Position numbers and translations under genes: made by a program. The notes under the pieces are model-generated. The model had not been told where the DNA came from. It did not search any database and saw only the letters and a list, made by a program, of their open reading frames with translations. Positions 55,402-64,000 of a stretch of DNA of 64,000 bases are shown here, one piece after another. The stretch lies in contig OZ026525.1 in NCBI GenBank assembly GCA_964019695.1, forward strand, positions 65,504,253-65,568,252. Direction: 5' to 3'. The stretch's first letter is position 1. Every line of letters begins with the position of its first letter. This DNA is from Loripinus fragilis. Its lineage: Eukaryota; Mollusca; Bivalvia; Lucinida; Lucinidae.

Positions 55402-55557
55402 CATATTCGCAGCTCTCTGTCTCAACTACATACTCTGAATCGGAATTCTTCGCCACGCATGACTCCTGCCTTTCATCCACAGGAAGACTCTCCGGTAGTT
55501 TCCAGGTACATAGAGGTTTCCAAGCTTCTGAAGGACAGGATGAATCACCCGGTAAGT
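55402..55557 (-). CDS. Candidate 156-bp internal exon (phase 1-1), unassigned gene
   Basis: On the minus strand the acceptor TTTCTTTTTATTGCAG ends at 55558 and the donor GTAAGAGTTTT starts at 55401. The exon is open in a phase that starts and ends after the first codon base, so its 52 codons can be included or skipped without shifting frame. Residues include DLPGDSSCPSEAWKPLCTWK and an acidic, four-Cys stretch ending ESCEYG. Symmetric 1-1 exons with paired cysteines are typical of extracellular modules, but I cannot name the domain. A weaker plus-strand exon (acceptor near 55412, donor at 55551) overlaps; the minus strand has the better pyrimidine tract. Confidence 0.5.
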
Positions 55558-55744
55558 CTGCAATAAAAAGAAAGCATATAATACAATAGAATCTCAGTGG
55601 CGGATCCAGAGGGGGTTTAAGGGCTCGCTCGAACACCCTCCCCGTCCCCTGTTTGTAAATATCCTATGAAATTGAAACAATTTGGTCTCAGTGAGGAATA
55701 TCGAAATTCCATGTTGGTCTCAAATCTCTATTGCGCCAGGGTCT

Positions 55745-56690
55745 TTCGGAGCCAGAAGTTTATGGTGACTTTGTGTATAAATTAAAGAAAATTGTTCTTA
55801 ATTTTTCCACGCAGTTTATTAAATTAATGTCTCATTATTAAAAATTGGTTATAACCATAATGTATTGTGACCGACTGCATGGTTGGTGGTCAGCCCAATC
55901 ACTTTTGACAACTTTGCTTTCCTCTTTCATTGCACGCCGGCAAGTCGGACCTCAAACTCTATGACGTTTCCAACTTAAAGACTTATCTGTAGATAAGTGG
56001 GTTTGGAGCTGATGTCATGTCTTTGGACAGGCCCACTGGGGTTTAACTGCTGGATTTCTTTTGCTCTGTTATTTGGATGTACGTATATCTTTGTTTTAAC
56101 TCATTGTTATATCTTGACTTGTATGTACTAGGAGATGATGCATCGATAAGTGAGGGATCTTTTATTTAAACCAAGCATCTATGTGCCTTGATCCACATCT
56201 CAGTTAAAGGTTAGGTTGGTACCTTTAACACGTTAAAGCCCTCCAGTGATTTTTACTGACCGTTCCAAGGCGGTGTTTCTTTTGTGATTGTGTGTTGTCC
56301 TTGTTTTGCTGTCTTGTCTGTTCCTTGTAGTTCTGTGGTCACCTGCTGGGGAAGGGCTGACCTTTTGGCTCTCTTGCATGTTTTTTTTCTTGTGTGTGTT
56401 TTTCACTTTCCCATATGTGTCTTGGTCCATTTCAGAACTAGGGATGAGGTTAGTGCCGTCAGACATATTTAAGCCCTCCAGTGTTTTTTTACTGACCGTT
56501 CCAAGGTGATGCTTTTGTGTGGAACCCTTATGTTGTTTATGTTTCACGTTTGTCAGTTCCTTGCGTCCTTTGCTCTCTTGTGTGTGGTGGTTCCTTGTGT
56601 TTTTGTCACTTTCCCATATTATGATGTCTCGAATCAGGTGTGGTACTTAATTGTATCGATTCCTTATCTTTGCCTTCTTCTTTACTTTTA
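55745..56690 (+). mobile_element. LINE-L copy 7, longer, with tandem 3' cassettes
   Basis: Begins with GGTGACTTTGTGTATAAATT (frame GDFVYKLKKIV), TTGTGACCGACTGCATGGTT and GCACGCCGGCAAGTCGGAC. Two 3' cassettes follow: GACCGTTCCAAGGCGGTG near 56258 and GACCGTTCCAAGGTGATG near 56494, about 240 bp apart. The end is TCCTTATCTTTGCCTTCTTC. Confidence 0.8.
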
Positions 56691-56699
56691 AAAACTCTT

Positions 56700-57260
56700 C
56701 TGCAACAGGACATAAAGGAACCTGTATTTTATGGTGATTTAGTTTATAAATGCAATAGAGTTTTTGGAAAAAAGTAAGTGAAAAGATCAAAGTAAAGTAA
56801 CCAGTCTAATTTTAGTGATCAATAGAAAAAGATAATCAAACGTTATCTTTAAAAATAAAGTAGGGAAATAACATTCATATCTTGCGACAGTCTGCATGCC
56901 TGGTTGTAAGCCCAATCACGGTTTATAGCTATGGTTTCCTCTTAATTAATTGCACGATGGTGGAGCAGGTCTCATGCTTAATGATGACCCTGCCATAAAT
57001 CTTTGATCGGTCGGTTGGAGCCTGGTGATTATCTTAGGCTGGACCCACCGTGGCTCAGCTTGAGGTTTTCTTTAGCTCTGACTATCTGTGAGTCATTAGC
57101 CATTCTCTGTTTCATCATAGTGTGCTAATTGGATTAAATTGTCTCTCTGTGATGATGCATTGCATTAGTTAGGAGGCCTTTTTCCACGCTAAACATTTTT
57201 TGGTGATTTCACAACCTGCAGATTCTAGATCGAAGATGTTATGCCAGTAAAATGCATTTA
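56700..57260 (+). mobile_element. LINE-L relative, copy 8
   Basis: TTTTATGGTGATTTAGTTTA, TTGCGACAGTCTGCATGCCT, CCAATCACGGTTTATAGC, GATGATGCATTGCATTAGTT follow the LINE-L order but are more diverged and lack the 3' cassette. Ends near CAGTAAAATGCATTTAAGCC. Confidence 0.6.
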
Positions 57261-57359
57261 AGCCCCATATACCCACCCACTCACTCACCTAGTTCGAAAA
57301 CTATACATACAAAATTCATCAAACCTGTTTCATTTTGAAATTCTATCATAGCCCCAGAT

Positions 57360-57570
57360 TCATTCGGAAAAGTCCTCCACAATTCGAGAATCAAATCATG
57401 GCTTGGGTGTATGTAAGGAGCATTACGCGCAGTACAATGTACCAAATAGCTCCATTTTGTTAGCCAGAACTGGCGTATGGAAAATTAGTTCTGTAACATG
57501 TGGGTTCAGCTCTATTAAAATCTATTATTTTGATTAACCGAAAAGTTTAATCAGCAGAATAAATAAAGTT
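57360..57570 (+). repeat. Direct duplicate, copy 2
   Basis: About 210 bp matching 54709-54926 with substitutions and stop codons. Both copies follow LINE-L material, so duplication may have occurred with it. Confidence 0.85.
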
Positions 57571-58239
57571 TATGTAGTTGTTTTTCAATAAAAAAATGCT
57601 AGAATCTATAGCGATATTTTATTGAAAAAAAAATCATTTAAGCCGTTTGTTTGCTGCAATCACACTTGTTATTGTGTGAACATGGTTTTTGTGACGTCAG
57701 CGTCACATTATATAAGGTCAGTGTCACGTTATGACCCGCGTTATCAAAGTAGATACTCGATGTACATCCGTGGTCTGATTCCACCGAATTTCGCGGAATT
57801 TGCAGAGGCAGTTCCGATTGCCCCCGATGGTTTCAACAAATAATATCTACATGTTTACCAACTCAATCCAGCACTTTATCCATTTTCAATGACATATAAC
57901 GGTGAGCCATGTTTTGTAACGTTGACATCTCATCAAAAGGGTACAGGAGGCAAAATCAGCCTGGTATGTATCTGGTACTGGGATTTATCATGTAAAGTGC
58001 CACAATTTAAACGGACTGTGATCCATCTTTTCAATCAAGCACGCCAAAACAAAATGCCAATCATGACTATTATCAAATGATAGCATCTTGGTTCTAATGT
58101 AAAGTTAATGCTCTCCCCGAAAAAGGCAGAGCCAAATTTCATTAATATTAAGTGCTGAGTACTCTGAAAGCGGTGGTTATGTTTTTTTATTGTTGATCTT
58201 ATTGTTTGTGGGGTATCTGTGTTTGGTCCACAGTTTGGT
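57571..58239. other. Unassigned, with a CRE site
   Basis: TGACGTCA at 57692-57699 next to GCGTCAC. The frame at 57622-57843 ends in MYIRGLIPPNFAEFAEAVPI, which resembles short tails I have seen in repetitive bivalve gene models; that is a recollection, not a domain. No splice-supported exon. Confidence 0.35.
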
Positions 58240-58520
58240 ATGCAACATTTAGTGTCCTTTCTACTTTTTGCAATCATGTTGCGGAGAAAGAGAGAGACAG
58301 ATGCTTTACTTTAATTGTCTTCCTGGTGTCTTGTGGCTGTTGGTGTTCTTATGAAGTTCACAAGTTGCAGAGTAACCCACGGTACCATGAGGAAGAGCCA
58401 TATAAAGCTTACAGTCACAATACATCAGGAAGACAATTAGTATACAGAAACAAGTTCTCTCCTCCTCGCCAAGATGATTATTGCAAATCTAGAGAAGACA
58501 CTAATGATTTTTAGCACCTA
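58240..58520. mobile_element. Two opposed LINE-R fragments
   Basis: 58245-58345 (+) has TTAGTGTCCTTTCTACTTTT, TGCAATCATGTTGCGGAGAA and GTCTTCCTGGTGTCTTGTGG; 58365-58510 (-) has the reverse (CATCAGGAAGACAATTAGTA, CGCCAAGATGATTATTGCAA). Head-to-head arrangement, from 5' inversion or two insertions. Confidence 0.65.
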
Positions 58521-59631
58521 AGCGGTTGCGGCTGCTATAGAATCTTAGGCAACAATTCTAGTTTGCAAGGTGTTTGTTTGTTATTGCTCCCACTGTGTGT
58601 GAGAGTTTTAAGTGCTTTTTCTGCTCTCAGGTTGTGGTCAGACCTGGGGTAACCGTAATCAGTAATTGTAATTTTCTGTAATTAAAAACATTTTTCAAAG
58701 TTATCATATGCAATTGTAATCATGGTTAGGCTCTTGAAAAATACATGTAATGTTATTGTAATCATTACTGAAAATATATTAGCTCTGATTATAATTAATT
58801 TCAAATATTTTAAATACTAGAAACTAACTGATGACTAATAACATTATTTGAATAAAATGAATTTGTTGAGAAAAGGTACACTGTGGATGAATAAAAGAAA
58901 GAGTGACATTTTTGACACCAAAATAAAGCAAAATTTAATATATATTCTCACTCTTAGAAATAACCAATTTTATCCAAATGTTTGAGATAAAGATGCAAAG
59001 TGTATGAATAAAAAAAAATGGATTGATTTTTAACAAAATTAAATTTTAAAAATACAGCACATCATACACTGCCAGCATTATTTTCTCACTAATTTGCTTG
59101 AGACCTTTAAAGAAATTTGAAAAAACAATTCGATCTGTTCATGATGACATGTTTTGTTGATTTCACAAGTAAATTTTATCAAGGCCAAAAGTATAAAACC
59201 TAGTCTTATGGTTTGTTGTTTTTATTGTACTTTATCTTGGCAAATTAAATTAATACGAAGCCTTTGAGTGTTCTACAGAGAGCTGACGTAGGCATCAAAA
59301 TTAGAACGAACCAGACATGGTATACTCTTCATAAAGAATTAGGAGCTGGTTTACTCTTGATAAAGAATTAGCAGCTGAAAAGTTTGCGATCATTTTATGG
59401 GTAAAAATTGACATTAACCCCACTATTCATTTTGTTGTGCCTTATATATCAACTTCTCAAAGGCGTGGAAGATCTTTTGTAAGACCTTTGAATATAGCTT
59501 GACCATGTGAAGAAGTACATGTGACCCGCTGAATAACTACCTGCACCCATATGTATGTGAGTGGATCAAGATTATGACACAAAAATGCATTTTCTTGTGG
59601 AATGGCTAAATTACTGTTTTCATCCAATAGC

Positions 59632-60412
59632 GAGTTGCAAGTTATATGGTGACTTGGTGTATAAATTGAAGAAGATTGTTGGCTCTAATAATTTTTCAGC
59701 GCAGTTCATTAAAATAATTTCCCATTATAAAAAAGATTGGCTATAACATTAATGTATTGCAACAGACTGCATGTTAAGTGGTCAACCCAAGCACGGTTGG
59801 CAACTTTGCTTTCCTCTTTAATTGCATGCCGGTGGGTCGGACTTCAGACTCTATGATGGTTCCGACTTAAAGACTTATCTATTGATGAGATGGTAGGGGC
59901 CTGATGCGTTGGCTGTTTGTCGGGCCCACCGGGGTTTACCTGTTGGATTTCTTTTGCTCTGGTATTCAGTTGTATTTACTGTTGAGTCCTTATCTTTGCT
60001 TTATCTCCTTGTTATATCTTGATTTATATGTTTTAGGCGATGATGCATTGATAGGTTAGGGTTCTTTCATGCAAACCAAATAACTATGTGTCTTGATCCA
60101 CATCTGAATTAAGGGTGGGGTTGGCGCGCCGTTAAACCGGTTTAAGCCCTCCAGTAAAATATTTTACTGACCGTTCCAAGGCGGTGCTATTTTTGTGGAT
60201 CTTTTATGTTTTTGTTCTTTCTTATGTTTGCAATGTCTTTGTGCGCGTCTGTTTATATTTGCTTTTTGGTCACCTGCTGGGAAAGGGCTGACCTCTTGGC
60301 TCTCGTTTGTGGTGTCTAACCGTGAGTGTGTAACTTTCCCATTGGTATCCTGGGTCGGGTGTGGTACTTGATTTTATCGACTCCTGATCTTTGCACCCTT
60401 ACTTACTTTATT
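59632..60412 (+). mobile_element. LINE-L copy 9, best-preserved 3' region
   Basis: Frame YGDLVYKLKKIVGSNNFSAQ then FIKIISHYKK (59640-59730) is the C-terminal reverse transcriptase tail. Next come CAACAGACTGCATGTTAAGT, GCATGCCGGTGGGTCGGAC, TGATCCACATCTGAATTAAG, GACCGTTCCAAGGCGGTG, CACCTGCTGGGAAAGGGCTG and the terminus CTGATCTTTGCACCCTTACT. A single 3' cassette is present. The best guide here to the family order. Confidence 0.85.
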
Positions 60413-60511
60413 TATAATTTGGTAAAGTGTTAATAAGCTTTTTTGGGCCGTGCAAACGTGCGTGCATTTCATGAAAGACCTGACCGTATATCACTGACCT
60501 CACATGTATTA

Positions 60512-60705
60512 ACCCTTAAAGCGCATCTCACAAAAATGTTTTTGTTGTTTACTGAAACATTTTGAAGCCTCTTTATTAAACAGTGTAGATCAAGACCAGA
60601 CTGCTTCTAAAAGCAGTTTGATCTGGGTCCACACTGTTTGCGTCTATACTTATGTTAAACAATTAACAAACACTTTCAAATGTAATAAGTTTGCTGGCGC
60701 AAAGT
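60512..60705 (+). mobile_element. TTAA-type MITE-D copy 1
   Basis: TTAACCCTTAAAGCGCATCT at left; a hairpin CAGTGTAGATCAAGACCAGA / TGATCTGGGTCCACACTG at 60588-60645; then CTATACTTATGTTAAACAAT and TTTGCTGGCGCAAAGTTTAA at right. The same order, inverted, is at 62650-62850. Confidence 0.72.
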
Positions 60706-60956
60706 TTAAATACTTACTGTTATGATACAATGATACAGTTATGCCTGATTTTCAGCTTTTACCCATGTCTAAAGCAGACAAGTCCTATTTACGCATTTAT
60801 ATGGTGCCAAAACGTTCAATAATACATCTCACTGAGACATAATAACTCCGAAATAGTCATCTTTCAGTGATTTAGCCAGGAAAGATTCTAACCGTTTCTA
60901 AAGTAGTTGTAATAGTAATCACTACATTTCTACAGATCATGATTACGCTTTTTTAA

Positions 60957-61900
60957 AAAAGCGAAGGGGATATTGTAATCGCCTCCGTCCGTACGTACGT
61001 CCGTCCGTCTCTCCGTTATGCTATCTCCTCCTAAACCGTTGGACGAAATTCAACCAAATTTGGTGTGTGAGTTACTCACATGAATGGGGCGTGCAACAGC
61101 AAATTTGTTTTGGCCCCGCCCCCTGGGGCCCTGGGGAGGGGTCAAAAGGTCAAATATCATTTAATTTCAATTACAAAGTCAATTTCAAAGATTTTTTATA
61201 CCAAACATTGTGTGTGTTCTCACAAATGAAAGGCACAAAACATATCACACGGGATTTTCATTCCGTCGCCTGGGTCATGCCCCAGGGGTGAGACTTAGGG
61301 CGCTGGGGTGCCCAGGGGGGGTCAAAAAAAATTCAAACATGGTCATGTGGCATATCCAATTGACGGGGATGGCGAGCAGAACAGAATGCAAGTAAAATTT
61401 TCATCCTAGGGTCAAACTGCTGACATTAGGGTGAGGCCAAAAGGTCAAATATCATTAAATTTCAGTTACCATGTCAATTTCAAAGATTTTTATACCAAAC
61501 TTTGTGTGTGTGTTCTCACAAATAATAGGTACAAAACATATCAGATGAGATATCATTCTGTATCCTGGGTCATGCCCCAGGGGTTGGACTTAGGGGCGCT
61601 AGGGGTGTCCAGGGGGTCATTTTTTTCAAAAACATGGTCATGTGGCATATCAAATCGACGGGGATGACGAGCAGAACAGAATGCAAGTAAAATTTTCATC
61701 CTAGGGTCAAACTGGTGACCTTGGGGTGAGGTCAAAAGGTCAAATATCATTAAATTTCAGTTACTGTGTCAATTTCAAAGATTTTATACCAAACTTTGTG
61801 CATGCTCTCACAAATTAAGAAAATATTTTGAACAGAATTTTTATTCTGTTGCTGGGGTTATGCCCCAGGAGTGGGACCTCGGGTGCTGGGGGATCAAAAA
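60957..61900 (+). repeat. 297-bp tandem array, about three units
   Basis: Lead-in GGGGATATTGTAATCGCCTC and a CCGT microsatellite (60983-61015), then units whose landmark GGTCAAATATCATTwAATTTCA occurs at about 61148, 61443 and 61737. Each has ATTTCAAAGATTTT, TTGTGTGTGTTCTCACAAAT, GGGTCATGCCCCAGGGG and GGTCATGTGGCATATC. The last unit is truncated. Small open frames in it repeat from unit to unit. Confidence 0.9.
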
Positions 61901-62168
61901 CTTTAGCGTAGGGATTTGCGATGGCGCCCAATCGACTGCGCATTCTAGTAATAACATTACAATTACATATGTAATTGTAATGTAATTGTAATCAACGATA
62001 TGTGAAGGTAACTGTAATGTATATGAATACTTTTTCAAAGTATTTGACCTCAGGTCTGGCTGTGGTGCAGTGCTATTGTCATCTATAATTCGGCAATCGG
62101 CGCGAAAAGAGTTGACCACTAAAGCACAATACGTTGCACTAAATGCCAACGCTCATTGCATCTGTTGC

Positions 62169-62403
62169 AGGCGCGGATCCAGAGAGATTTGTCAGGGGGG
62201 CTCCAGTAATTTAGGATATGTTTTTGTTCTAGTCATCATATTCTATAGAGGAGAGAGAGGGCCGTATCAACATCATCTAAGCGGGCCACCATCTGCCCGC
62301 CAGCGAAACGCCATTTCAATGGCGTTTCGTTGGTGGGCCGATGATGGCACCCAGTGGTTTTCTAGGGGAATCCGTACCCCCTGTCCTCCTCTGGATCCTC
62401 GCA
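62169..62403. mobile_element. 235-bp MITE with GCGGATCCAGAG ends and an inner palindrome
   Basis: GCGCGGATCCAGAGAGA at left and, reversed, TGCGAGGATCCAGAGGAGG at right. The centre is the 52-bp palindrome at 62291-62342, with two mismatches between its arms. 18187-18262 is a half copy of the same order. Confidence 0.82.
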
Positions 62404-62649
62404 CGTGTTGCAATGGAGGATTACGAATCGGATCATACTGTACAGCAAGATCAACATAACTTCTGCGTGTGTTTGCATTATTTGTATTCTTTGACTTTCG
62501 CTTGCTGTAAAGGCGGCGCCTCATGAATGCGTAATTAGGACTGGTCAACCTTAGGCATAGGTAAAAGCTGAAAATAAGGCGTGGTGTTATTCAAAAGTAA
62601 CTGTATCATCTTGCGCCATTATCTCAGTATAGACGCAAAACATATTATT

Positions 62650-62850
62650 TAGTCCTTAAAACGCCAGCAAAATAACTGCATCTGAAATTGTCTATCTAAC
62701 ATAAGCATAGAGGCAAACATTGTGGACCTATATCAGACTGCTCCTACAGGAGCAGTCTGATCTGGGTCCGCACTGTTTGTCTTTGAGGCTTCGCATATTT
62801 TAGTGGACGACAAAAACATACATTTTGTGATTATGCGCTTTAAGGGTTAA
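62650..62850 (-). mobile_element. TTAA-type MITE-D copy 2
   Basis: Reverse of copy 1: TTAACCCTTAAAGCGCATAA (ending 62850), hairpin AGTGCGGACCCAGATCAGAC / GTCTGATATAGGTCCACA with the perfect core GCTCCTACAGGAGC, then TTTGCTGGCGTTTTAAGGAC. The right end has TTAA; the left end reads TTAG. Confidence 0.75.
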
Positions 62851-63410
62851 TAAATTTGAGTTCAATGTGTATACGGTTGGGATTTTCATGAAATGCACGC
62901 ACTTTTGTGCGGCTGAAGCAACTTACTAATATTTCACCAAATTATAAATAGAATCTGATTTCTCTTGTTTAGCAGATGAAATAGCCGAACAACGCCCAGA
63001 TATGAATATTAAAGTTACCGCCTTTACAAAAAGCGAAAAGTCTACTAATTTGCACTGGAGAGAATGCATTGACGTTTGTTACCAGCAACATTTGGGATAC
63101 TGACTTACAGTAGGAGATCATGATGGGCCTGGCGTAGGTTTTTAAAAACAAAATTCACGTGCGTCGGTTCTTTGGGACTACATCAAAATTTTCCTGTCTG
63201 ATTTCATATGGTGATTTCAGCGACATCTCATGTCAAACTGCTTTGAAACAGAACCTTTAGAGGTTTCTAAATGAAATCTACGTATATGAAAGTGTTCAAA
63301 ATTAAAAATCATAATGTGTTTGTGTCTGCAGATTCGCTGTATCACCGTGTTTAAATCGGTGGATTTTTTGCGCCTGACAGTACCGTCAGAAAGACGAAAA
63401 ATGCACCATT
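62851..63410. other. No gene recognised
   Basis: Frame at 62969-63151 has no recognised domain. No repeats identified. Confidence 0.4.
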
Positions 63411-63722
63411 TTACGAATAAACTGGAAATTTAGCACATATATCATGACATGCGCAAATGATTTTTCTATCTCTTCTCAAATTTATGCCAAAATCTGTGAT
63501 AGGGTCAAAAAAGTATGCCACAAAAGTTTGACCTACTTCCGGTTTAAAATGCGTTCTGTTTTCGATGAAAATGGCCGATGAACAGTTTTCGTCAACAGCA
63601 TAGCAACCAAATAATAACGTATATTTTCCTACCCTACTCGGTTCATCTCTCCATTTCTGTTGTACATCCCTCATAAAATGAATCCAAAATAATACTTTTG
63701 CTTTGAATGTTCTCTTTTCCAT
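63411..63722 (-). CDS. Unassigned frame of about 103 residues, possible exon or short gene
   Basis: The full open frame reaches an ATG at 63743; the second ATG (63722, TGATGGA) has the better start context and begins MEKRTFKAKVLF. The composition is protein-like: WRDEPSRVGKYTLLFGCYAV, then NRTHFKPEVGQTFVAYFF, and a basic NLRRDRK before the end. No domain recognised and no 5' splice site found inside it. About 110 bp upstream on the minus strand is a CRE (63835-63842). It could equally be a chance frame. Confidence 0.3.
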   Translation of the reverse strand: MEKRTFKAKVLFWIHFMRDVQQKWRDEPSRVGKYTLLFGCYAVDENCSSAIFIENRTHFKPEVGQTFVAYFFDPITDFGINLRRDRKIICACHDICAKFPVYS

Positions 63723-63742
63723 CACACAACACAATAAATACA

Positions 63743-64000
63743 CTAGAAATGCTGTTTATTTACGCTATGTACACTGAACTACTCATCGATATGATGATGA
63801 CCCCGATGATGACGTAACAAAATCTTTAAAAACATGACGTCAGCGACCTATTGATAATGTCTACAGCTTCAGTGTCAATACATTTGCAAAAATCTCACTC
63901 AGACAGTCGGGGAAAATGTCATAAAATGTATTTTTACACTCTACTTTCAAATTGCATTCGGCGCGTGCTTCCTTGGAATCGTTAATTGGTTTGAATCAAA
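63743..64000 (-). promoter_or_regulatory. Possible upstream region with CRE site
   Basis: TGACGTCA at 63835-63842 and TGACGTAAC at about 63810 lie upstream of the minus-strand frame at 63411-63722. No TATA or initiator could be fixed. Confidence 0.3.

Larger units (their letters stand above)
58639..62058. mobile_element. 3.4-kb hAT-like non-autonomous element
   Basis: Left end CAGACCTGGGGTAACCGTAA (58639) and, reversed, right end CAGACCTGAGGTCAAATACT (62058), both followed by TGTAATTGTAAT-type repeats (58650-58790, 61950-62040). Flanking octamers are GTTGTGGT (58631-58638) and GCTGTGGT (62059-62066), a 7/8 match to the 8-bp target duplication of hAT transposons. No transposase frame. Contains LINE-L copy 9, a MITE-D and a 297-bp tandem array. 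Confidence 0.85.

Noticed and set aside
55413..55550. Plus-strand exon overlapping the candidate minus-strand exon
   Set aside because: Donor GTAAGT is good but the acceptor lacks a pyrimidine tract; the minus-strand reading has the stronger pair of sites. Kept only as an alternative.
61067..61667. Similar small frames at 61067-61291 and 61431-61667
   Set aside because: They repeat from unit to unit of the 297-bp array and hold only low-complexity translation.
60512..62850. A single 2.3-kb TTAA element with TTAACCC ends facing outward
   Set aside because: Each end continues into its own complete MITE-D with the same internal order, and the interval would cross the well-defined right end of the hAT-like element.

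Overview
This window looks like nuclear DNA of an invertebrate animal, most likely a bivalve mollusc. It is AT-rich, almost free of long open reading frames, has spliced-gene signals, and is crowded with LINE remnants, tRNA-derived SINEs, palindromic MITEs and tandem arrays of the kind I associate with bivalve genomes. The species cannot be named from the sequence alone. There are no prokaryotic operons, rRNA genes, intact tRNA genes or CRISPR arrays.

Host coding content is sparse. The one convincing gene is a large exon at 34099-35148 (+) encoding a divergent seven-transmembrane receptor, preceded by a good 3' splice site. A second candidate is a 156-bp phase 1-1 exon at 55402-55557 (-) with both splice sites. 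An unassigned 104-105 residue frame lies at 63411-63722 (-). A long decayed gene of a repetitive invertebrate protein family, ending in a cysteine-rich CXC-like motif, runs from about 54130 down to 52180 (-) and has been split by a LINE and a MITE.

Layout. 0-1.2 kb: LINE-J reverse transcriptase pseudogene. 3.4-5.4 kb: LINE-L reverse transcriptase remnant split by a symmetric 1-kb foldback element. 6.9-8.8 kb: LINE tails and two MITEs. 9.1-18.0 kb: one 8.9-kb element with TTAA ends, long inverted arms built from tandem units, and later insertions in its middle. 19-22 kb: MITEs, LINE-R, a SINE and LINE-L. 23-25 kb: two old tandem arrays rich in AAGGTCA. 25-26 kb: foldback repeats. 26.4-33.4 kb: MITEs, SINEs and LINE-L tails. 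34-35 kb: receptor exon. 35-38.3 kb: MITEs, a SINE and a 1.3-kb inverted-repeat element. 39-40 kb: long CT and ATCT microsatellites and an amplified LINE-J tail. 40-47 kb: SINE heads, MITEs and foldbacks. 47.6-49.5 kb: a segmental duplication, one copy carrying a LINE-R insertion that the other lacks. 50.6-51.7 kb: a CRE-rich stretch and a hAT-like element. 52-57 kb: the decayed gene and LINE-L copies. 58.6-62.1 kb: a hAT-like 3.4-kb element with a near-perfect 8-bp target duplication, holding LINE-L and a 297-bp tandem array.

Family names used here (LINE-J, LINE-L, LINE-R, MITE labels) are local to this report. LINE-L and LINE-R were recognised by shared, same-oriented 3' ends with variable 5' truncation. 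Two patterns stand out: perfect matches to the RFX X-box consensus are carried inside at least one transposon family, and insertions can be ordered in time because they interrupt one another.
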